Below the pieces are notes generated by a model that ran no database searches, was not told the origin of the DNA, and saw only the letters and a program-made list of their open reading frames with translations. Below are positions 16,680-25,047 of a stretch of 32,937 nucleotides of DNA, one piece after another. The position numbers were made by a program, and so were the translations under genes. Location: contig CALLCO010000278.1 of NCBI GenBank assembly GCA_937998695.1, forward strand, positions 1-32,937, written 5' to 3'. Each line of letters opens with the position of its first letter. The first letter of the stretch is position 1. The stretch comes from Candidatus Ozemibacteraceae bacterium (lineage in GTDB: Bacteria > Muiribacteriota > Ozemobacteria > Ozemobacterales > Ozemobacteraceae).

Positions 16680-18029
16680 GTGAAGACCCTCATCGAGCCT
16701 TTCAAGATCAAGATGGTCGAGCCCATCCGTCAGACCACCGAAGCCCAACGCCAGTCGATTCTCAAGAAGGCCCACCACAATCCCTTCCTCATTCCCGCGC
16801 AGGACATCCTGATCGATTTCCTGACCGACAGCGGCACCGGCGCCATGAGCGATGCCCAGTGGGGCGCCATCATGACGGGTGACGAGGCGTATGCCGGCAG
16901 CAAGAGCTTCTTCCAGTTCGAGGCAGCGGTGCGCGACATCACCGGGCTGAAGCACATCATCCCGACCCACCAGGGACGCGCCGCCGAGCGCATTCTGTTC
17001 TCGCTGGTGGCGAAGAAGGGGCTGAAGATCCCCAACAACACCCACTTCGACACCACCCGCGCCAACATCGAGTTCACCGGGTGCGAGGCGGTCGACCTCG
17101 TCATCCCAGAGGGGAAGATCCCCTCCTGCGTCCACCCCTTCAAGGGGAACATGGACCTCGGCCGGCTCGAGGCGTTCCTCGCCAAGCATCACAAGCAGGT
17201 GCCGATCGGCATGCTGACCGTCACCAACAATTCGGGCGGCGGCCAGCCCGTCTCGATGGAAAACATCCGCGGAGCGTCGCGGCTGTTCAAAAAGTACAAG
17301 ATTCCCTTCTTCCTGGATGTCTGCCGATTCGCCGAGAACGCGTGGTTCATCAAACAGCGCGAGAAGGGCTACGCCGGCAAGTCGGTCCGCGAGATCGCCC
17401 GCGAGATGTTCTCGTATGCCGACGGCTGCACGATGAGCGCGAAGAAAGACGGCATGGTCAACATCGGCGGATTTCTCGCCCTCAACGACGAAGACCTGGC
17501 CATGCGGGCCCGCAATCTGCTGATCCTGACCGAGGGGTTCCCCAGCTACGGGGGATTGGCCGGCCGCGATCTGGCCGCCCTGGCGGTCGGCCTCTACGAG
17601 GCCCTTGACGAAGACTACCTGCGCTACCGCATCCGCACCGCCGAATACATGGGCGAGCGGCTGCTGGCCGGTGGGGTCGAGATCATCCGGCCGACCGGCG
17701 GGCACGCCGTCTACATCGACGCCCAGGCCTTCTACCCGCACATCCCGCCCACCCAGTTCCCCGGGCAGGTATTGGTCTGCGAATTGTACAAGAAGGGGGG
17801 CCTGCGCGGCGTCGAGATCGGCTCGGTCATGTTCGGCAAGAACGCCACGATGGAGCTGGTGCGCCTCGCCTTCCCGCGTCGCGTCTACACCCAGAGCCAC
17901 TTCGATTACGCCATCGAGATCATCCTCGAGACGTTCGCCGAACGGAAGAAGGCCAAGGGTCTGAAGATCACCTGGGAACCCCCGTTCCTGCGCCATTTCA
18001 CCGCCCGCTTCGCCCCCGTCGCGCGCTGA
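16680..18029 (+). CDS. tnaA: Tryptophanase (PLP-dependent beta-eliminating lyase)
   Basis: Splits L-tryptophan into indole, pyruvate and ammonia. The start is GTG 16680, with AAGGAG 7 nt upstream, giving 449 residues beginning VKTLIEPFKIKMVEP; the ATG at 16539 only adds non-homologous sequence. Family signatures are LIDFLTDSGTGAMSD, GDEAYAGS, IPTHQGRAAE and NNSGGGQPVS. The PLP lysine is K256 in MSAKKDG. Overall wording (AMSDAQWGAIM, EMFSYADGCTMS, PSYGGLAGRD) is close to tyrosine phenol-lyase. However, the three residues that separate the enzymes are of the tryptophanase kind: Asp124 in HFDTT, Ile380 in GVEIGS and His439 in LRHFTAR, where TPL has Thr, Arg and Phe. No tryptophan or tyrosine permease gene is adjacent. 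Confidence 0.9.
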   Translation: MKTLIEPFKIKMVEPIRQTTEAQRQSILKKAHHNPFLIPAQDILIDFLTDSGTGAMSDAQWGAIMTGDEAYAGSKSFFQFEAAVRDITGLKHIIPTHQGRAAERILFSLVAKKGLKIPNNTHFDTTRANIEFTGCEAVDLVIPEGKIPSCVHPFKGNMDLGRLEAFLAKHHKQVPIGMLTVTNNSGGGQPVSMENIRGASRLFKKYKIPFFLDVCRFAENAWFIKQREKGYAGKSVREIAREMFSYADGCTMSAKKDGMVNIGGFLALNDEDLAMRARNLLILTEGFPSYGGLAGRDLAALAVGLYEALDEDYLRYRIRTAEYMGERLLAGGVEIIRPTGGHAVYIDAQAFYPHIPPTQFPGQVLVCELYKKGGLRGVEIGSVMFGKNATMELVRLAFPRRVYTQSHFDYAIEIILETFAERKKAKGLKITWEPPFLRHFTARFAPVAR

Positions 18030-18200
18030 GCAAGGCAACCGATCCCAGGCGGATATCTCTTGCCGAAAGTCTGATCCACCGGGAGCGCCCGATGAGCCAA
18101 CCCGATTCCCCAGGGTCTCGAGCCTGTTGCATGAATCGGTTTTTTGCTCGTCGTGTACATAACGCCCCTGATCCGATAGGCATCTCCGAATGGACGGTAC

Positions 18201-18680
18201 ATGAAAATGGGCTGTTTTGGGCCTTCGCGCCACAGGCTCTCTCCCCCCGGAGGGACCAGGGAGCCATCTCTCCCCGGCCCAGGGGCCGCCGCCACCCCGC
18301 CGGGGTGGCGGGACCAGCTGCGGCAGTGGGCGCGCGCACTCAAGCGCGACGCCATCGCCATCTTCCTGGCCCTGCGCGACCCCCGCACCCCCTGGTCAGC
18401 CCGCGTGGTCGGCTTTTTGACCTGTGCCTACGCGTTCAGCCCGATCGACCTGATCCCCGACTTCATCCCCATCATCGGGCAACTCGACGACCTGCTGCTG
18501 GTGCCGCTGGGTGTCCTGCTCACCCGCCGCCTGATCCCCGACCCGCTCTGGGCCGAATTCCGCGCCCGGGCCGACGAGATCTCCAGCAAGCCGCTCTTTC
18601 CCGGCAGTCTGCTGGTGGTGATCGCCACCTGGTTCCTGGCCATCGGCCTTGGCGCCGGACTGGTCATGGCCCTGCGATGA
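18201..18680 (+). CDS. YkvA/DUF1232 family membrane protein
   Basis: A 159-residue protein with the DUF1232 signature [20 protein letters not shown] (about 80-99) following [12 protein letters not shown], then a second helix ([16 protein letters not shown]) and a C-terminal hydrophobic segment ([20 protein letters not shown]). The role of this widespread family is not established. The first 37 residues are Pro/Gly-rich and not family-like, and no clear ribosome-binding site precedes ATG 18201, so a later non-ATG start is possible. It lies 170 bp after tnaA on the same strand and converges with the HEAT-CheR gene. Confidence 0.82.
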   Translation: MKMGCFGPSRHRLSPPGGTREPSLPGPGAAATPPGWRDQLRQWARALKRDAIAIFLALRDPRTPWSARVVGFLTCAYAFSPIDLIPDFIPIIGQLDDLLLVPLGVLLTRRLIPDPLWAEFRARADEISSKPLFPGSLLVVIATWFLAIGLGAGLVMALR

Positions 18681-18728
18681 CCCGTCCTCCGAACATCGCG
18701 AGATCGAAAAGAACCCCCTGAATGGTCA

Positions 18729-18760
18729 ACACCCCGCCGGAATCGCTGCCGGCGGGGTGT
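18729..18760. terminator. Hairpin between convergent genes
   Basis: A perfect 12-bp stem (ACACCCCGCCGG, 18729-18740, with 18749-18760) and an 8-nt loop lies between the ends of the DUF1232 and HEAT-CheR genes. Neither side carries a proper U-tract, so it may be a bidirectional, inefficient terminator or a 3'-end protecting structure. Confidence 0.6.
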
Positions 18761-18781
18761 GACAAGCGGTCGGAGAACGGA

Positions 18782-21700
18782 TCAGAGTTTGCGGTAGACG
18801 ACGACCTTCTCGTAGGTCTGCAGGCGGAAGGCCTTGGTGACATTGTACAACGACTCCTTCGAGCCGATGAACAGGGCCCCGCCGGGGGTCAGGATGTTGT
18901 AGATGTTCTCGGCCAGGCGTTCCCGTTGCCGCTGCGCGAAGGACGAGAAGAGGTTGCGGGCCACCACGACGTCGAACTCGCCGAGGGCCTCCATCTCCTT
19001 GGTGGCACTGGCGTTCACGTATTTGAACTCCACCAGGTTCTTCACTTCATCCTTGATGCGCAGGTCGCCGCGGTCGTCCTCGAAGTAGAGGTCGATGTAC
19101 TTCTGGTCGACGTGCCGCAGCATCTCGCGCTTGTAGATGCCCCGCTTGGCAGTATTCAGACAGATGTGGGAGATGTCGGTGCCGGTGACCATCACCTTGA
19201 CCCGGTCGGAATGGACTTCCTCGAGGATGCTCATGGCCAGGGAGTAGGCCTCCGGGCCGAACGAGGAGCCGATCGACAGGATGCGCAGGGTGTTCTTGCC
19301 CTGCCGCACGCACTCCTCGATCAATTCAGGAATGGTAGTGGTGATGAGCACCTTGGTCTGCTCGGGCTCCGAGAAGAAGTTGGTACGGGGGTCGGTGATC
19401 GAATCGTAGAGGCTGATAAGAATGTTCTGGTCGTCCGCCCCGTAGCGCAGGCAGTGGTAGTATTCCATCCACGAGGTGATGTAGAAGCGGTCGAGGTTCT
19501 TCTTGAGGGACCGCTCCAGGGACTTGCGGTCGGCCAGACCGATGCCGCAGCGCTCGGCGATGATCTCGCGCAGCAGATAGCCTTCCTCGGCGTTGAGGAC
19601 GCCGGCGGCTTCGCTGCCGCCCGATTGGCGCTCGATGCGGGCCAGCTCGCGGGGGGTGGCCACCGCCTGCAGGATCGAGTCGAGCAGCGGGCACTTGTTG
19701 TTCTGGTAAGCGGCCAGGAAGTAGGCGCGGGCCCAGGGGTGCAACTGCAGGATGTTCTTCAGCTTGGCCTCGAGGTCGGCCACATCGGGGTTCTGGAAGA
19801 TCAGGAAGAATTTGACCGCCGCGATGATCAGATCGCGATCTTCGTGTTCGAGCAGGGCGAGGGCGGCATTGACCGATTTCTTGTCGTTGATCCGGGCGAG
19901 GGCCAGCAGGGCTTTGGCGCGCACGCCGTTGTTGACGTCGGTTTCGGCGAGCTTGATCAGGGCATCGACGGCCTTCTGGCTCTTGATCTTGCCCAGGGCT
20001 TTGACGATCTGGTACCGCACCTCCCATTTCGGGTGCGACAGGTATTTCCGGAACGTATCGTCGAGGGTGCGATCTTCCAACTCGCTGAGAGCGACCACGG
20101 CGAGCTTGGCCACCTGCGGGTTGGCGTCACCCAGCAGCGGCACGAAGAACTGCTTCAGTTCCTTGCTCTTGAACGCGCGCAACGCCGACAGGGCCGCAAT
20201 GCGGATCTGCCAGTCGTCGTGCTTGAGCAGTTCCTTGAGCGGGAAGATGGACTTGAGGTCCTTCATGTTCTCGAGGGACTGACAGGCGTTGACGACGACG
20301 CGCCATTCCTTGTCGTTGAGCTTGTTGATCAGGGAATCGACGGCCAGGGTCGACCCGCACTGCCAGATCGTCTTGGTGATCGTCTCGCGGATGCGGGAGT
20401 TGTCGCTATCGAGCATCTCGAGCAGGCGCCTGGTGATCTCGGGGTCTTTGCGAGACGCCAGGACGGTGGCGGCCGCCTCCCGCACGTCGCCGTAGGGCTC
20501 CTGCAGGATGACGTTGAACAGGGGCTCCTCGATCTGACGGGAGGTGGTGCCCATCATCGCGAAGGCCGCCTCACGCCGCACGTGGCCGTTGATGTCCTTC
20601 AACGCCCCGATCAGGGCGGTGAGGGCACCATCGTAGGTCAGCATCTGGCGCAGACCCATCACGGCCGACTTGCGGACGATCTCGTCGGGATCGTGCAGCA
20701 GTTCGCGCAAGGCGGTGAAGCTGGTGTCGGAGGGGTTGGCCCCGAAGGTGCGGGCCAGCGCTTGTCGGACGGCGTCTTCCGGGTTACGGGAGAACAGAAC
20801 GATGCCCTTGGGGATATCGGGATGCGGTACCTTCTCGAGCAGTTCGAGGATCCGGATGCAGACCGGGGCGGCCACGCGGCCGATCCGCTCGAGGGCAGCC
20901 TTGACGACCTTGGTTCCCAGGCGCACCAGCCCGTGGAAGGCGATCTCGACGATCTCGGGCTCGGGGTTCTCGAGGGCGGTCAACAGGGCCGGGCCGTAGC
21001 ATTCGTTCTCGAGGGCGGCGGCGATGCGGACCAGGAAGATGTATTCGGCGGCATCCTGCTGTTCGAGCAGTTCGAGTAGGATGGGTTTGAGCGCGTCATG
21101 GTTCAGCTTCTTGACGGCACCGGGGTTGGCGTCCTCGATCTGGGAGATCGACTTGAGGATCAGCCGGCGGGTGCCGCCGTCATCTTCCTTCAGCAGCTTC
21201 TTGAACAGCGGCTCGAGGCATTCAGCCTTTTCCATGGCGCCCATGGCGCCGATGGCGGAGAAATACTCGAGCACGTCTTCCGACTCGAGGGCGCTCATGA
21301 CGACCGGCAGCACGTCTTTGGTGGCGATGTTGCCCAGCGCCTCGACGATGGAATACTTCAGGATGTCGGTCTGGTGATAGGTGTTGATCAGGGTCTTGAC
21401 GGCCCGCGCATCCTGGATCTTGCCCAGGGCCTCGACCGCGGTGGTCTTGACGTTGTCGTCTTCATGCGCGACGTATTTCAGACAGGTGTCGGTGGCCAGG
21501 TTCGATTGGATGTTGCCCAGTACCACAAGGATCTGGATGATCTCGTCGACGTCGGTGGCTTCGCTGATGGCCTTGATCAGATGGGTCACGGCGGGCGGGC
21601 CGTATTCCTTGAGGACCGACATACCCGCATTGCGGGTATTGAGATCGGACCCGCGGATGACCGGCAGCAGGGCCGCAATGACGTTTGGGTGGCGGATCTG

Positions 21701-21877
21701 CGACAGGGTCTCGACGGCGGTATTCTGCACGCCCTTGTTGGGATCGCCCAGGGCCTCGACCAGACCTTCGACGGCTTCCTTGTCGGGAAAGGCGACGAGG
21801 TCGCGCACGGCCCGCCGGCGCACGCCAGCATCGGCATCCCGCAACTTCTCGAGCAGCATGGGGAGGGAGTTCGTCAT
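18782..21877 (-). CDS. HEAT-repeat protein fused to a CheR-type methyltransferase
   Basis: A 1031-residue two-part protein. Residues 1 to about 750 are some 20 tandem HEAT/PBS-lyase-like repeats of 30-38 residues (PDKEAVEGLVEALGDPNKGV; VRYQIVKALGKIKSQKAVDA), a curved protein-binding scaffold. Residues about 755-1031 are a complete CheR, the SAM-dependent glutamate methyltransferase of chemoreceptors: an N-terminal helical part (EEGYLLREIIAERCGIGL), TNFFSEPEQ (832-840), the SAM loop RILSIGSSFGPEAYSLAM (about 864-881), GTDISHICLNTAKRGIY and FDVVVARNLFSSFAQ (about 965-979). Compared with classical CheR, the Arg of T-x-F-F-R-E is Ser836 and GEEPYS is GPEAYS; one acidic residue and the Ser are kept, so activity is possible but not assured. 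It starts 3 nt after the CheY-like gene. No MCP, CheA, CheB or CheW gene is in the window. Confidence 0.9.
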   Translation of the reverse strand: MTNSLPMLLEKLRDADAGVRRRAVRDLVAFPDKEAVEGLVEALGDPNKGVQNTAVETLSQIRHPNVIAALLPVIRGSDLNTRNAGMSVLKEYGPPAVTHLIKAISEATDVDEIIQILVVLGNIQSNLATDTCLKYVAHEDDNVKTTAVEALGKIQDARAVKTLINTYHQTDILKYSIVEALGNIATKDVLPVVMSALESEDVLEYFSAIGAMGAMEKAECLEPLFKKLLKEDDGGTRRLILKSISQIEDANPGAVKKLNHDALKPILLELLEQQDAAEYIFLVRIAAALENECYGPALLTALENPEPEIVEIAFHGLVRLGTKVVKAALERIGRVAAPVCIRILELLEKVPHPDIPKGIVLFSRNPEDAVRQALARTFGANPSDTSFTALRELLHDPDEIVRKSAVMGLRQMLTYDGALTALIGALKDINGHVRREAAFAMMGTTSRQIEEPLFNVILQEPYGDVREAAATVLASRKDPEITRRLLEMLDSDNSRIRETITKTIWQCGSTLAVDSLINKLNDKEWRVVVNACQSLENMKDLKSIFPLKELLKHDDWQIRIAALSALRAFKSKELKQFFVPLLGDANPQVAKLAVVALSELEDRTLDDTFRKYLSHPKWEVRYQIVKALGKIKSQKAVDALIKLAETDVNNGVRAKALLALARINDKKSVNAALALLEHEDRDLIIAAVKFFLIFQNPDVADLEAKLKNILQLHPWARAYFLAAYQNNKCPLLDSILQAVATPRELARIERQSGGSEAAGVLNAEEGYLLREIIAERCGIGLADRKSLERSLKKNLDRFYITSWMEYYHCLRYGADDQNILISLYDSITDPRTNFFSEPEQTKVLITTTIPELIEECVRQGKNTLRILSIGSSFGPEAYSLAMSILEEVHSDRVKVMVTGTDISHICLNTAKRGIYKREMLRHVDQKYIDLYFEDDRGDLRIKDEVKNLVEFKYVNASATKEMEALGEFDVVVARNLFSSFAQRQRERLAENIYNILTPGGALFIGSKESLYNVTKAFRLQTYEKVVVYRKL

Positions 21878-21880
21878 GGC

Positions 21881-22276
21881 TCAGGCCCCCTTTCCCGGCC
21901 CGCCGGCCCTCTTGCCCAAAAGACGCTCCACTTCCTGCAGCATCAGGTCGGGCTTGATCGGCTTCTGGAGGAACGAGTTGGCGCCAAGCGTCAGCCCCTT
22001 CATCACCATGTCCTTTTTCCCTTCCGTGGTCAGGATGATGATGGGGATGTGCTTGAACTTCTCGTTCTCCTTGACTTGCGTGATCAATTCGAAGCCATCC
22101 ATGCCGGGCATGTTGAGGTCGGTGATGATGATGTCGACTTCGTTCTTGGACATTGCTTCGATCGCCTCGATGCCGTTGTTGGCTTCGAGCACCTTGTAAC
22201 CCGCCTTCTCGAGCGGGAAACAGGCGACCTTTCGCAACATCAAGGAGTCTTCAGCCACCAGGACGGTTTTGGCCAT
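21881..22276 (-). CDS. CheY-like single-domain response regulator
   Basis: A 131-residue stand-alone receiver. It has the acidic pocket (VLVAEDS), the phosphoacceptor Asp in IIITDLNMPGMDG, the switch Thr in IIILTTEGKK and the conserved Lys in FLQKPIKP, so it should be phosphorylatable. There is no output domain, so it acts by protein contact; the tail GKRAGGPGKGA is a short basic extension. GGAGG is 8 nt before ATG 22276, and a strong promoter lies upstream. The HEAT-CheR gene begins 3 nt after its stop, so the two are made together and the receiver is the obvious candidate to bind or control the HEAT scaffold. The cognate kinase is not in the window. Confidence 0.93.
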   Translation of the reverse strand: MAKTVLVAEDSLMLRKVACFPLEKAGYKVLEANNGIEAIEAMSKNEVDIIITDLNMPGMDGFELITQVKENEKFKHIPIIILTTEGKKDMVMKGLTLGANSFLQKPIKPDLMLQEVERLLGKRAGGPGKGA

Positions 22277-22733
22277 TGCAGAATCCTCCGGTAAGTTACT
22301 GGGAACACTGGTAGCAGATTATACCGAGAGCCCGGGGGAAATTGCAATCGCTAAGAAAAGGGACGAAAACCATCCCCCCGACGCCGGATTTTCCCCTGGC
22401 AAGAGACTTGAGGCCATCCCGGCATGACCATGGGACTACCGGCCTGGTACCCTATGGGGCCGGGGGAAGGGTACCTGGCAGGCCCAGGGGAATTCTGGCG
22501 AAACGAGGCCGCCTTCCCTGGGAGCTGAGTTTGAGAGCGGGATTTGGGGGGTGGGGGGGAGATCAGGAAGGCCTCTGAGCCGGGTCTTGACCGCCCCCCA
22601 CGGCTTCCCCTTTCCGACCGGGTGGGTCACTCGCACACACGCAAACAGGGCCCTGCGAGCAGGAGGGGAAGGGAAAACGGCTCTCCATCCGGATCGCCAA
22701 TCGCTGGGCTGACCGTGGGGAATCTCCCTGCGG
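22277..22733. other. Intergenic region upstream of the receiver gene
   Basis: Besides the promoter at 22318-22347, this 457-bp stretch has an 8-bp inverted repeat GGTACCCT/AGGGTACC (22446-22453 with 22468-22475) and G-runs (about 22545-22560). I see no convincing gene. It ends in the terminator hairpin of the TPR gene. Confidence 0.5.
22318..22347 (-). promoter_or_regulatory. Strong sigma-70-type promoter of the receiver/HEAT-CheR operon
   Basis: On the minus strand a perfect TATAAT (22318-22323) is preceded by TTGCAA (22342-22347) at 18 bp. The expected start leaves a leader of about 35 nt before ATG 22276. This is the best housekeeping-type promoter in the window. Confidence 0.75.
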
Positions 22734-22740
22734 TCAGCCC
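22706..22740 (-). terminator. Hairpin overlapping the TPR gene stop codon
   Basis: GGGCTGACCG (22706-22715) pairs perfectly with 22731-22740, and the inner GGGGA/TCTCCC can extend the stem. The TGA stop of the TPR gene (22734-22736) lies in the stem. No U-tract follows, so terminator function is likely but not proven. Confidence 0.5.
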
Positions 22741-24632
22741 TTCACTTTGCCGTAGAGGGCCCGCAGATGGCGACGGGTGCTGGGTTCGGCCTGGACCTGG
22801 AGACCGGCCTCCACCCGCTCGCGGGCTTGTTTGTGCTCGCGGCGCTCGAAGTGGTACAGGGCCAGGTAGAGGTTGGCGCGGGCGCACTCCGGGTTCTTCT
22901 GCAGCTCTTCGCGCAGGGCCTGCAATCCGAATCCCGCGGCCAGAGCACTGTTGTCGGCATCGCCGGCGGCGAACAGGTGGGAGGAGAGAGCCAGGTAGGC
23001 CCGGCCGATCTCGGCCAGATCGCGGGCATCGTGGAAACAGCGCAGCGCCATGAAGAAGGATCCCCGCTTCAGGAAGTCCTCGCCGATGGCCTTCAGGTCC
23101 TCGGCGTGGTTGCCCCGGCTGCCCGGCAGGGCCAGCAGGCTGGCGACATCGACCCGCCCGCCCTGGCGCTCGACCCGCTCGCATTCGGCCAGGACACGCC
23201 CGGCCAGGATCTGCACCTGCGGGTCGCGGGTCTGCTCGAGGCCCTGCCGAAGGGCCGCCTGGCCCTCGCGCAGCTTCCCCTGCATGCAGATCAGCAATGC
23301 GCGCATCACTCCGACCCGGGGGTCGCCGGGGGCGAGCCGGTCCACCAGGTTCAGGTATTTGGCCACCCCTGCCGGATCGAACCGGGCGGTCAGATAGAAC
23401 TTCGCCAGGTTCATCGCCGCTTCGGCCGAGTCGGGGTTGGCCCGCATGATCTGGACGAGCGTCCGCTCGGCCCCCGCGTAATCACGCATGCCCATCTGGG
23501 CTTCCGCCAGCATCCGGGACAGGAACATGTCATCGGGCACCTGGCGCAGCAGGTTGGTGAACAGGCCGGCCGCCACCGCATAATGTTCGGCACCGAGCGC
23601 CACCCCCCCGACCAGGCGGGCGACATCCTGGGGTGAAGAAGCGGTCTGGGCGCGGTTGTAGACGTCGAGGAACGAGGCGTACGTCTCTTTGCTCAGGAGG
23701 GGTTTGAGCTTGAACAACTGCTGTCCGAACTCGCGCAGATCCATGCGGTAGAGGTTGAGGAGACTGCGGTGGATCTGGGATTCCAGGAACCGGCGGGTGT
23801 CGCGGGCCTTGAGGGCAGCCACTTCGGCATCGCGCAGATGATCGGCGGCCTTGTCCAGTTCGCCTTTTTCCATGCAGAACTTGGCGTATTCGAGACTGAT
23901 GCCGAAGGCGCCCTTCGTCTGCTGCAGAAAGTCGGTGACCTTCCAGGTCGAGACCGCCCGGGCGGGAGGGGGAACCGGCGCATCGGGGTCGCGGGCGGGA
24001 GCGGGGACAGGAGCTGCGGGGGCGACCGCTGGGGAGCGGGAGGCTCCCTTCCGGGGGGCGGGGGCGGGCTCCTCGTCCACCACGACGCCAGGGCGCATGG
24101 GAAGCGGCTGGAAGCCGGCCGGAACGTTCTCCCGGCCATCTTCCGCGGAAGCGGCCACCGGGGCGGCGGGCGAAGGGGCAGCCCTCCCTTCGAGCGTGGC
24201 CATCAAGGAACGGGCCTCGGCGTGTTCCGGCTGAACCTGGAGGATCCAGGCGAGCTGCTGCCGGGCTTCGGTCGTGCGTCCAAGGCTGATCAGACCCTGC
24301 GCCAGGGCGACCCGGGCGGTCACGTGGTTGGGATGTTTCCCGAGAAGCGCAGCGAAGTGGGCGATGCTCTCCTCGGTGCGACCGAGCGCCTGCAGAGCCT
24401 GGCCCAAGCGGAACCGGGGACGGACCTGGTCAGGTTGAACAGCCAGGGCGTTCGAGAAACAGGTCACCGCCTCCTCGAACCGCCGCTGTCCGAACGCCGC
24501 TTCCCCCGCTTCGAAATTGGCAAGGAACACGTCGCGACTGGCAGCCGGGATCGATCCGGACACGGGGATCAGGGCCCCTCCGACCAACAACCATACCACC
24601 ACGACGCCTGTCGCGATCTTCCGCACGTTCAT
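22734..24632 (-). CDS. Large exported or membrane-anchored TPR protein
   Basis: A 632-residue protein with a hydrophobic N-terminal segment (IATGVVVVWLLVGGALIPVSG, about 5-26) acting as signal peptide or anchor. Residues about 35-150 hold three canonical TPRs (FEAGEAAFGQRRFEEAVTCF; FRLGQALQALGRTEESIAHF; VALAQGLISLGRTTEARQQL). A Pro/Ala-rich linker covers about 150-225, and the remaining 400 residues are further degenerate TPRs (DYAGAERTLVQIMRANPDS; ANLYLALYHFERREHKQARE). The start is ATG 24632, with GAGG 5 nt upstream, rather than the GTG two codons earlier. Such proteins act as extracytoplasmic assembly scaffolds; the partner is unknown. It diverges from the FlgM-like gene. Confidence 0.85.
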   Translation of the reverse strand: MNVRKIATGVVVVWLLVGGALIPVSGSIPAASRDVFLANFEAGEAAFGQRRFEEAVTCFSNALAVQPDQVRPRFRLGQALQALGRTEESIAHFAALLGKHPNHVTARVALAQGLISLGRTTEARQQLAWILQVQPEHAEARSLMATLEGRAAPSPAAPVAASAEDGRENVPAGFQPLPMRPGVVVDEEPAPAPRKGASRSPAVAPAAPVPAPARDPDAPVPPPARAVSTWKVTDFLQQTKGAFGISLEYAKFCMEKGELDKAADHLRDAEVAALKARDTRRFLESQIHRSLLNLYRMDLREFGQQLFKLKPLLSKETYASFLDVYNRAQTASSPQDVARLVGGVALGAEHYAVAAGLFTNLLRQVPDDMFLSRMLAEAQMGMRDYAGAERTLVQIMRANPDSAEAAMNLAKFYLTARFDPAGVAKYLNLVDRLAPGDPRVGVMRALLICMQGKLREGQAALRQGLEQTRDPQVQILAGRVLAECERVERQGGRVDVASLLALPGSRGNHAEDLKAIGEDFLKRGSFFMALRCFHDARDLAEIGRAYLALSSHLFAAGDADNSALAAGFGLQALREELQKNPECARANLYLALYHFERREHKQARERVEAGLQVQAEPSTRRHLRALYGKVKG

Positions 24633-25047
24633 GGTCACCTCGCTTCGGGGATGACATCCCGATCCCGTCTGGAATGCCCGAATCTGCCGTTTCTCTTAAT
24701 CTCATCGACCAGATCGGGGAATTCCCCCACCCTCTCCTCTATCACAGAAGAAAAATCGACCGCCACATGGCCCTCCTCCCACCATGGTTCAGGTGATCCC
24801 TGGCGGCTCAACAGAGCCGAGGCGGAACCTCCTGCCCGGCTGGGAACCCAAGCCAGCAGGTCAGGAAACCTGAAGCCTGGATGGGATTCAGAAAGAAGGG
24901 AGATTCTGCTGATACGAAGGTGGTGGTGATTTTTGTGGGGGAAGGGTTAAGTTCTGGCCGATTTTGCCGATAATGAAAGTAGGAATAGGGAAAATAGGCC
25001 CAAAAAACAGGGGCCGATTCCACACGGATGTACGAGGGAGTTCGGAT
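24633..25047. other. Intergenic region between divergent TPR and FlgM-like genes
   Basis: This 415-bp stretch must hold the TPR gene promoter on the minus strand, which I could not place with confidence. It also contains the sigma-28 promoter at 24947-24973. From about 24890 the sequence becomes less GC-rich. No gene is supported. Confidence 0.55.
24947..24973 (+). promoter_or_regulatory. Sigma-28 (FliA) promoter
   Basis: TTAAGTTC-N11-GCCGATAA. The -10 element is a perfect match to the flagellar sigma-28 consensus GCCGATAA, the spacer is exactly 11 bp, and the -35 element matches TAAAGTTT at six of eight positions. The transcript would start near 24980, about 65 nt before ATG 25048. Confidence 0.82.

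Noticed and set aside
16551-18233. A 560-codon open minus-strand frame opposite tnaA
   Set aside because: Complement of the tryptophanase gene, no family features.
18722-21079. A 785-codon open plus-strand frame
   Set aside because: Antisense to the HEAT-CheR gene; the Asp/Gly/Val/Leu-rich composition mirrors the codon bias of the real strand and it has no recognisable domain.
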